Of a DNA stretch of 10,873 bases, positions 1 through 5,234 are shown in pieces. This stretch comes from JAAYCI01 sp964371725. GTDB taxonomy: Bacteria > Bacillota > Clostridia > Oscillospirales > Ruminococcaceae. Location: positions 1-10,873 of the forward strand of contig CAYJNQ010000053.1 of assembly GCA_964371725.1 (NCBI GenBank), in the 5' to 3' direction. The notes beneath the pieces were generated by a model, which was not told the DNA's origin, did no database searches, and saw only the letters and a list, made by a program, of their open reading frames with translations. Position 1 is the first letter of the stretch. Each line of letters opens with the position of its first letter. The translations under genes and the position numbers were made by a program.

Positions 1-545
1 CCGAGGAGGCACAAAACGACATTTTCGCCATCGGCGAGTGTGTGAAAAAAGCATACGAAGAGGTGCTCATTCCTGCCGGCATGGGAGATGTGGCCATTTT
101 CACAGAGCTTGGCCGTTATATGCTTGGGCCAAACGGGCAACTTGTGGCCACAGTGTTGCACCAAAAACACACGCACAAGGAATACCTTGGGCTTGACGCT
201 TGCGCCGCAAACCTCATGCGCCCTGCTATTTATGGCGCCTATCACCACATCACGGTGTCCGGCAAGGAAAACGAAGCGGCCACCGAGCTATATGATGTGA
301 CGGGCTCCTTGTGCGAAAACAGTGATAAGTTCGCAGTAGACCGCATGTTGCCGCCGGTGGAAATAGGGGACATTCTGGTGATACATGACACGGGTGCACA
401 CGGCCACGCCATGGGTTACAACTACAATGGAAAGTTGCGCAGTGCCGAGGTTCTTTTGCGTTGTGATGGTAGCTGCGAGCTCATTCGGCGTGCCGAAACC
501 CCCGCTGATTATTTTGCCACGCTTGATTACCCCGGATTGAAATAA
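1..545 (+). CDS. lysA: Diaminopimelate decarboxylase, C-terminal part (5' truncated)
   Basis: This frame is open from the window edge (first full codon at base 3) to TAA at 543-545, giving about 180 C-terminal residues of a protein whose N-terminal half lies outside. LysA is a PLP enzyme that decarboxylates meso-diaminopimelate to L-lysine, the last step of lysine synthesis, in the cytoplasm. The visible part carries LMRPAIYGAYHHI, then LCENSD (Cys codon 312-314; in this family the Cys of the C-E-x-x-D motif completes the active site of the partner subunit), then the C-terminal barrel signature EIGDILVIHDTGAHGHAMG followed by YNYNG and SAEVLL. These are typical of bacterial LysA and fit it better than ornithine/arginine decarboxylases of the same fold. 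A GTG at 42 could be mistaken for a start, but the reading frame and homology run on upstream of it. An intrinsic terminator follows at 611-645. Confidence 0.93.
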   Translation, partial: EEAQNDIFAIGECVKKAYEEVLIPAGMGDVAIFTELGRYMLGPNGQLVATVLHQKHTHKEYLGLDACAANLMRPAIYGAYHHITVSGKENEAATELYDVTGSLCENSDKFAVDRMLPPVEIGDILVIHDTGAHGHAMGYNYNGKLRSAEVLLRCDGSCELIRRAETPADYFATLDYPGLK

Positions 546-610
546 AAAAAATATTTTGAGTTTTTTGCCAAGGTGTTCTGTAGAAACACATCGCATACCC
601 ACCCTTGAAG

Positions 611-645
611 AGCACACCGCACAGGGGGTTGCGGTGTGTTTTTTT
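611..645 (+). terminator. Intrinsic terminator of lysA
   Basis: A perfect 9-bp stem, CACACCGCA (613-621) with TGCGGTGTG (630-638), has an 8-nt loop and is followed by seven T residues (639-645). It can be extended outward by two weaker pairs. It lies 66 bases after the lysA stop on the same strand, so it should end lysA transcription and insulate tspO. Confidence 0.9.
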
Positions 646-657
646 ATGAAAATTTGC

Positions 658-707
658 CAAAGTGCAAACCACCATAGGCTATAAAGCGTGAATGCTTTTC
701 CACTTTG
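658..707. repeat. Nested inverted repeats upstream of tspO
   Basis: CAAAGTG (658-664) is perfectly complementary to CACTTTG (701-707). Inside that span AAAGC (683-687) can pair with GCTTT (694-698) around a 6-nt loop, and ATAG-G-CTAT (674-682) is a short near-palindrome. The segment lies between the lysA terminator and tspO, so it could be an operator region. The arms are short and chance is a real alternative. Confidence 0.3.
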
Positions 708-728
708 TGAAACAGGCCAGACATGATT

Positions 729-760
729 TTGCCGTTTTCGACTTTTTTTTTCTGTATACT
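729..760 (+). promoter_or_regulatory. Weak candidate promoter for tspO
   Basis: A -10-like TATACT lies at 755-760, about 50 bases before the tspO ATG. The best -35 match is TTGCCG at 729-734, but the 20-base spacing is too long for a good sigma-A site and the spacer holds a T-run. tspO needs a promoter between the lysA terminator and base 810, and this is the best I can see. Confidence 0.25.
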
Positions 761-809
761 GGAAGAGGAAATGGTGCCAAAAACAGAAAGCAAAAAGAAA
801 GGAAGAAAA

Positions 810-1280
810 ATGAAAATAAAGTGGAAATCATTGCTCGTGTGTGTGGCCATTCCGGTGGCAGTTTATTTTGTGATTGGGTTTCTTTCGGCAGACAGTGCCG
901 AGGTGTTCAATGCATTTGTAAAACCACCTCTTTCGCCGCCCAGCTGGCTTTTCCCCATTGTGTGGATTGTGCTTTACACCTGTATGGGGGTGTCGTCATA
1001 TCTGGTGTATGGAGCGCAGGTCGATGCAAAAGCAAAAAGAACGGCACTATGCTTTTATGGCGCACAACTTCTTGTGAACTTTTTTTGGAGCTTGTTGTTT
1101 TTTAACTTGGCACTGTATTTTGTGGCCTTGGCATGGCTTGTTTTGTTATGGGTTTTGGTGGCAATCACCGTGTATAAAATGTATAGTGTGTCGAAACCGG
1201 CCGCTTTTCTATTGTTACCATACCTTGCATGGCTTACATTTGCAGGCTATTTAAACGTGGGGATTGCACTTTTGAATTAG
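810..1280 (+). CDS. tspO: TspO/MBR family membrane protein
   Basis: This is a 156-residue integral membrane protein of normal length for the TspO/MBR (tryptophan-rich sensory protein / peripheral benzodiazepine receptor) family, whose members bind porphyrins, sterols and related ligands. Five hydrophobic segments are visible, roughly residues 6-24, 46-67, 79-98, 101-123 and 130-154. Family signatures are KPPLSPPSWLFPIVW (38-52) leading into the second helix, VNFFWSLLFFN (89-99), and LPYLAW (136-141) followed by FAGYLN (144-149). The start at 810 is chosen because AGGAAG (800-805) lies just upstream; the frame stays open to an ATG at 723, but that one lacks a ribosome site and would add a non-conserved, F- and K-rich leader. 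The gene converges with the oxygenase-START gene, with 70 bases between the stops and no clear terminator. Family call is firm; the ligand and role here are unknown. Confidence 0.9.
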   Translation: MKIKWKSLLVCVAIPVAVYFVIGFLSADSAEVFNAFVKPPLSPPSWLFPIVWIVLYTCMGVSSYLVYGAQVDAKAKRTALCFYGAQLLVNFFWSLLFFNLALYFVALAWLVLLWVLVAITVYKMYSVSKPAAFLLLPYLAWLTFAGYLNVGIALLN

Positions 1281-1350
1281 AGAGTATCTGCACAAATTGT
1301 TTTGAGCCGGCCTGAAGCGCACACAAAGCATAAGCTTGCAAGGCCTCAGC

Positions 1351-3963
1351 TTACAGCCGGTTTGCTTGTTTTCTCAGCCGTTTATAGAAGGGGGAGAACT
1401 GGGTTTTAAGATGCAGATAATGATGCAACGGCGCCGGTGTTCCCTTGGTTTTGTCCACACAGTGAACACATAAAACACGGCAGGTGTTTTGTGTAACGGG
1501 AATGGTTTTAACAGCGAAGATGCACGCTTTGTGCGCGTGGGTCATCGCTGTTTTTTCTGTGGTATTTTCGGGTTTGGCCATCGGATGCACAGTTTTCAAA
1601 ACAAGCAGTCTTTGCTGCTGAGCATACACACCAAATTGCAGAATATCGCCTTGTTTTGTGGCACGGATATGGCTTTTTTGGAAAATGCTTTCAATGCATT
1701 TATCATCATGACAATCACCGTGCGAAATCACCGTTCCATTTTTTGTTTGCAATAGAAGTTCGGGCATTTTTGCCAGGGACGCCAGGAGCTTGTCGGCGTT
1801 GGCACACACAAGCCCCGAGGCTCTGCACACATTTACACCCGATTTTTGAAACGCACCACCCGCAGGTTTGGATTCCACCAATACCCCCTGCTTTTGGCAT
1901 TCCATGCGCCAGCCCGTGGTGCTTAGCATCCTTTCTGCTTCAAAAAGCATTTTGTCGGCCGCTTCTTTTGTGGCTTCCTTTGAAAAAAGAGTGGATATCG
2001 ATTCTTTTCCTGCATGGTGTGGCACACGTTTTTTGGCAAGCTGTCTAAGCTTTTTTTCTGCATGTATTCTCCCTGCCTGTTCATCCCCAAAGTAGGGCCA
2101 CACCATCTCTTTGAAAATTTCAAGCACGGATGCATCCCACTTTGTAAGTTCTTCTTCAGGATAATCGTCGTGCATGGAGACTTTGTACTGCACCGTTTTT
2201 TCATCCAGCTGCGCTTGTTGTGCCTTAGTTAAATAGAGAGAATGAAATAGAATAGAATTGTTTAAATGTTCATGTCCCCATTTGCAAATAGGTCCTTTTG
2301 CCAAATCGTTTGCATCAAACAACCAGTATTCATGCCCGGAGCTGCGGCTGTTTTCGGGTAAATCGGAGGCCACGCCGGCCAAAACATACCCTGCATTTCC
2401 TTTTTTTGCCGATTCAAGGCAGGCGATTGTATACAAATGCACTTTTTCGGGCAAAATGTAGCTGTCTTTTATTTGAAATTCGTTGGTTTTGATGCGCACA
2501 AGACAATTGTTTGCCGAAATCCCCCCGTTTTCTTGAAAGAGCTCGGCAAGCGGCACCACACGGTTTTCCGCATCACGATAGGCCTCATAAAGCCGTTTTG
2601 GCAAAAGCTCTGCATGAAATCCTTTGAACATCACAAACAGGTCTTGCCCATGAAAGGGTTTTACTTGGCGCCCCATATAGGCATACATGTAAGGTCCCCA
2701 GCAAAAGCTTTTGTCCCGAATATAGGAAGAACTCTTGACGGTTCCCGTTTGCATGCAAAGGCAGTGCTTGCCAAGGGAAGACACATCCAAAACGGGCAGA
2801 GTTCCAAAGCCGACAAGTTGCTTTGGAAAACGCTTTCCCTGCAAATCCCTATCGTAACTTCTAATCACCTCTGCCGTGTTGGTGGCCGGTGTGTGCAGCA
2901 TATAAACCGTGAGCGTATGGTTTGGGTTTTCATAATCGGCCAGCAAGTGGATACAAGGCTGTTCAATCACTATTTTTTTTGCCACAACACTTTTCACGTT
3001 TTCACACAAAGTGCGCCTATCCACAATATACACGGCGGTGTTTTTGCTTGGCAGGGGGGCGTTTTTCCATTGCGACATGATTTCACTGCCCGTGACAAAG
3101 GCCGTGTCGGCCAACAGGATGTAATCCCTTGTAAAAACCAGTTCATGAATGCTTTGCCGAATGCAAATGTCCAAACCGTCGTCTCCCTTTACAAGCCAAG
3201 TTTGCAAAGCGCCACTTCCGTTCCATTTCATCAATTTACATGGATGGCTTTTGTCGTCTTGCTTGCAACGATAGTTCACCAAAAATGCCTCGTTTGTATG
3301 GGGGTCTGTATACAAAGCGTGCGAATTGTTGTAGCCCGCAAACAAACTGCCCATTACATCGCCCTTTTGGCCACCCATCATAGGCATCCACTCCTTGCGT
3401 GTTCCAAGTGGGCTTTGAATGCGCAAATGTTTTCTGTCCACAATCCAGGGCCTGTCTATATCACTTGTAATGCCCAGCCGGCCGTCGGGCAGCACATATA
3501 CCCCTTCTGCATAGGAGAACATCCCAAGCCCCGGCGCCATTTGCATAACACCAAAATGTTCAAAACGATGTTTTGTTTTTTCCAATGCTGCCCGTGCAAT
3601 GGCAACCGGGCTCCACATCAGGCGGTTTTTTAAGCGGGCTGCTCCGCTTTCAAAATCAATTTTCACAAGGTTTGTATCGCCCACCATATAGGCGTTTTTT
3701 GTGCCAAGACACTGGCAAATATAAAGAGTTCCTTGCAAATCGTTTGGCGTTTCCCCAAAGAGGAGCTTCAAATCAAATGTACCGTCGTGTGTAGTGGTGT
3801 TGCATACATCATAGCAAGCGGGCACGCTATCTGCGCATTCACGCCGCTTAACGAAGGCACCCAACACATTTTTATACACAATATAGGCGTTGCGCCTTGC
3901 ACTTAATACAAGCCGTAGGGCCGGATACACAAGCTGATACTTGTTTTTTTCCTTGCGTAACAT
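1351..3963 (-). CDS. Carotenoid-oxygenase-like protein with C-terminal START-like domain
   Basis: This is an 870-residue protein, much longer than usual carotenoid cleavage oxygenases (about 450-600). Residues ~70-580 follow that family's order: GTLYICQCLG (78-87), GRLGITSDIDRPWIVD (161-176, equivalent to the LxLWEGGxPyxLD region), then four histidines in family contexts: H215 (SHALYTDPHTNEAF), H273 (SIHELVFTRDYIL), H339 (PCIHLLADYE) and H574 (ILFHSLYL). Their gaps, 58, 66 and 235, resemble RPE65 and bacterial apocarotenoid oxygenase, where these residues hold the catalytic Fe(II). GYVLAG and EYWLFDAND (525-553) match the segment before the last His. Residues ~660-870 resemble a START domain: EAERMLSTTGW, RLLVLKTVHPMAKP, CRVLCVHCVDKTKG and FYKRLRKQ in the expected order. 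The start ATG at 3963 has AGAGGA five bases upstream; an in-frame TTG at 4029 has no ribosome site. No signal peptide is seen. Substrate unknown; the divergence leaves loss of activity possible. Confidence 0.6.
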   Translation of the reverse strand: MLRKEKNKYQLVYPALRLVLSARRNAYIVYKNVLGAFVKRRECADSVPACYDVCNTTTHDGTFDLKLLFGETPNDLQGTLYICQCLGTKNAYMVGDTNLVKIDFESGAARLKNRLMWSPVAIARAALEKTKHRFEHFGVMQMAPGLGMFSYAEGVYVLPDGRLGITSDIDRPWIVDRKHLRIQSPLGTRKEWMPMMGGQKGDVMGSLFAGYNNSHALYTDPHTNEAFLVNYRCKQDDKSHPCKLMKWNGSGALQTWLVKGDDGLDICIRQSIHELVFTRDYILLADTAFVTGSEIMSQWKNAPLPSKNTAVYIVDRRTLCENVKSVVAKKIVIEQPCIHLLADYENPNHTLTVYMLHTPATNTAEVIRSYDRDLQGKRFPKQLVGFGTLPVLDVSSLGKHCLCMQTGTVKSSSYIRDKSFCWGPYMYAYMGRQVKPFHGQDLFVMFKGFHAELLPKRLYEAYRDAENRVVPLAELFQENGGISANNCLVRIKTNEFQIKDSYILPEKVHLYTIACLESAKKGNAGYVLAGVASDLPENSRSSGHEYWLFDANDLAKGPICKWGHEHLNNSILFHSLYLTKAQQAQLDEKTVQYKVSMHDDYPEEELTKWDASVLEIFKEMVWPYFGDEQAGRIHAEKKLRQLAKKRVPHHAGKESISTLFSKEATKEAADKMLFEAERMLSTTGWRMECQKQGVLVESKPAGGAFQKSGVNVCRASGLVCANADKLLASLAKMPELLLQTKNGTVISHGDCHDDKCIESIFQKSHIRATKQGDILQFGVYAQQQRLLVLKTVHPMAKPENTTEKTAMTHAHKACIFAVKTIPVTQNTCRVLCVHCVDKTKGTPAPLHHYLHLKTQFSPFYKRLRKQANRL

Positions 3964-3974
3964 AGCATTCCTCT

Positions 3975-4035
3975 TCTCTTTTGTGCAAAATCGGGCTTCG
4001 TGCAGTATTTTTAAAATAACACGGCGCAAAAGAGA
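3975..4035 (-). promoter_or_regulatory. Leader hairpin abutting the oxygenase-START ribosome binding site
   Basis: In the minus-strand transcript TCTCTTTTGCGC (from 4035 to 4024) can pair with GCACAAAAGAGA (from 3986 to 3975): 12 positions with one C-A mismatch, nine pairs of them contiguous. The 3' arm ends directly against the Shine-Dalgarno AGAGGA (3974-3969), five bases before the ATG at 3963. The loop is 37 nt. This could tune translation or mRNA stability. I see no convincing -35/-10 pair for this gene. Confidence 0.35.
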
Positions 4036-4078
4036 GCGAAGTCGAAAAATGGTGAATCTTACGAAATTTGTGTTGAGG

Positions 4079-4093
4079 GCACACAGTGTGTGC
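4079..4093. promoter_or_regulatory. Perfect 15-bp palindrome in divergent control region
   Basis: GCACACAGTGTGTGC is a perfect 7+1+7 inverted repeat. It lies between the divergently transcribed oxygenase-START gene and the M28 peptidase gene, about 55 bases upstream of the peptidase -35 box. The position and symmetry suit a dimeric repressor or activator, but no regulator gene is visible in the window and the operator role is inferred. Confidence 0.35.
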
Positions 4094-4147
4094 GGCGGAT
4101 GTGTTTGGTGAAGGGCGAAAGAGGGCGGTTCACATGGGCTGACTCAA

Positions 4148-4177
4148 TTGACAGGGATGGTTCTATTGGACTATGAT
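4148..4177 (+). promoter_or_regulatory. Strong sigma-A promoter for the M28 peptidase gene
   Basis: A consensus -35 TTGACA (4148-4153) is followed after 18 bases by TATGAT (4172-4177), five of six -10 consensus bases. The predicted transcript begins near 4184. An ATG at 4173 lies inside the -10 box and so cannot be on this mRNA, which supports the downstream start at 4215. Confidence 0.8.
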
Positions 4178-4196
4178 AAAGGGAAAACAAACCATG

Positions 4197-4204
4197 AGAA
4201 GGAG
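4197..4204 (+). promoter_or_regulatory. Ribosome binding site fixing the M28 peptidase start
   Basis: AGAAGGAG sits ten bases before the ATG at 4215 and is a near-ideal Shine-Dalgarno site. The two upstream in-frame ATGs (4173 and 4194) have poorer or no sites, and the first lies within the promoter. Confidence 0.75.
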
Positions 4205-4214
4205 CCTTTTCCCT

Positions 4215-5129
4215 ATGACGTCACTTTCCGAAACCATCCTCAAGGAGTTTCAAGTGCGCAAAACCACCGCACAGAAAACTGCATTTATCAAGCTTATGCA
4301 AGCCCACTTTCCGGGCTTGGAAACGGAAAAAGAAGGGCGCATTTTTACCACACGCAACTTGGTGCTCGGGGATGTGAAACAGGCACGACTGGTGTTGTGT
4401 GCCCACTACGATACCTGTGCACAGCTTCCTTTTCCCAATTTTATCGCACCACAAAACCTCGGTTTATATTTGGTTCTCGCCGCTCTCATTTTTTTGCTCT
4501 CTGCTGCAGCTTCCTATGCCATGTTTCAATTGAACTTGTCACCGTATTTTGCCATGGTGCTGGCACTGCTGTTTTTGGTGATTTTTCAGCTTTGGATGCT
4601 GTTTGGCAAGGCAAACCCACACACGGCAAACGACAACACCTCCGGCGTTGTCACCCTTTGTGAAACAGCGCTTGCGCTAAGTGCTGAGGAAAGAGAAAAG
4701 GTGGCCTTTGTGTTTTTTGACCATGAAGAGCTGGGTCTTATTGGCTCCTCTCGGTTTCACAAGCGCTATCAAGATACAATGAAAAACAAACTGCTCATCA
4801 ATTTCGACTGTGTTTCAGACGGCGATTGTATGCTTTTTTGTCAAAGTAAAAAAGCACACAAACAAGATGAAGACATTTTGAAAACAGTCTTTTGTTCTCA
4901 GGGTGATAAACAGATGATGTTTGCAAAGCCCGGTCGTGCCTTTTATCCCTCAGACCAAATTCATTTTCCCAGAAGTGTTGCAGTGGCCGGTTTGCACAAA
5001 AAACCGCTCATTGGCTTATATATGAGCCGCATTCACACAAAACATGACACGGTTTTTCAAACCAAAAACATCGAACAATTGGCAATTGCTTGCAAACAAC
5101 TCATACAAAAAAGTGATGAATTTGAATAA
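4215..5129 (+). CDS. Membrane-inserted M28 family zinc metallopeptidase
   Basis: This is a 304-residue protein of the M28 aminopeptidase/carboxypeptidase family, two-zinc enzymes that remove terminal amino acids from peptides. The motifs are in family order: H64 and D66 in LCAHYDT; D140 in ANDNTSG; E171-E172 in FFDHEELGLIGSSRF, giving the general base and a zinc ligand; D198 in NFDCVSD; and H274 in RIHTKHDT. The five expected metal ligands are therefore present. Between H64/D66 and D140 lie two strongly hydrophobic segments (about residues 82-103 and 109-131), probably a transmembrane hairpin inserted into the catalytic domain, so the enzyme is likely membrane-anchored. Both ends of the domain should lie on the same side; no signal peptide is seen, so that side is probably cytoplasmic. 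The start at 4215 follows from the promoter at 4148-4177 and AGAAGGAG at 4197-4204. It is transcribed divergently from the oxygenase-START gene. Substrate is unknown. Confidence 0.85.
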   Translation: MTSLSETILKEFQVRKTTAQKTAFIKLMQAHFPGLETEKEGRIFTTRNLVLGDVKQARLVLCAHYDTCAQLPFPNFIAPQNLGLYLVLAALIFLLSAAASYAMFQLNLSPYFAMVLALLFLVIFQLWMLFGKANPHTANDNTSGVVTLCETALALSAEEREKVAFVFFDHEELGLIGSSRFHKRYQDTMKNKLLINFDCVSDGDCMLFCQSKKAHKQDEDILKTVFCSQGDKQMMFAKPGRAFYPSDQIHFPRSVAVAGLHKKPLIGLYMSRIHTKHDTVFQTKNIEQLAIACKQLIQKSDEFE

Positions 5130-5155
5130 AAAAACATGCGCAATTCCTTGGGATG

Positions 5156-5164
5156 TGGTATAAT
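5156..5164 (+). promoter_or_regulatory. Extended -10 promoter for the zinc-ribbon protein gene
   Basis: TGGTATAAT is a perfect extended -10 element (TG, one base, then consensus TATAAT at 5159-5164). No good -35 box is found 16-18 bases upstream, which is usual for extended -10 promoters. Transcription would start near 5171, giving a leader of roughly 64 nt before the ATG at 5235. Confidence 0.65.
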
Positions 5165-5234
5165 ATGGATAGGTACTGACCACGACAATCAATTGTTTTA
5201 TTTGATTTCGTAATTTTATGAGGAGGTATTTCAG

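Noticed and set aside
42..545. Treating the GTG at 42 as the true start of the first gene
   Set aside because: The same frame stays open to the window edge and the protein lacks the N-terminal PLP-binding half of LysA, so it is a truncated gene rather than a short complete one.
1301..1350. Possible bidirectional terminator between the convergent tspO and oxygenase-START genes
   Set aside because: Short complementary arms exist (GGCCT with AGGCC, and TAAGCT with AGCTTA), but they are interrupted and no T-run follows on either strand.
2437..3633. Long plus-strand open frame (398 codons) opposite the oxygenase-START gene
   Set aside because: It is antisense to the minus-strand gene, whose motifs and ribosome site are convincing. 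Its translation is rich in His, Gln and Cys with no recognisable domain, typical of a shadow frame.
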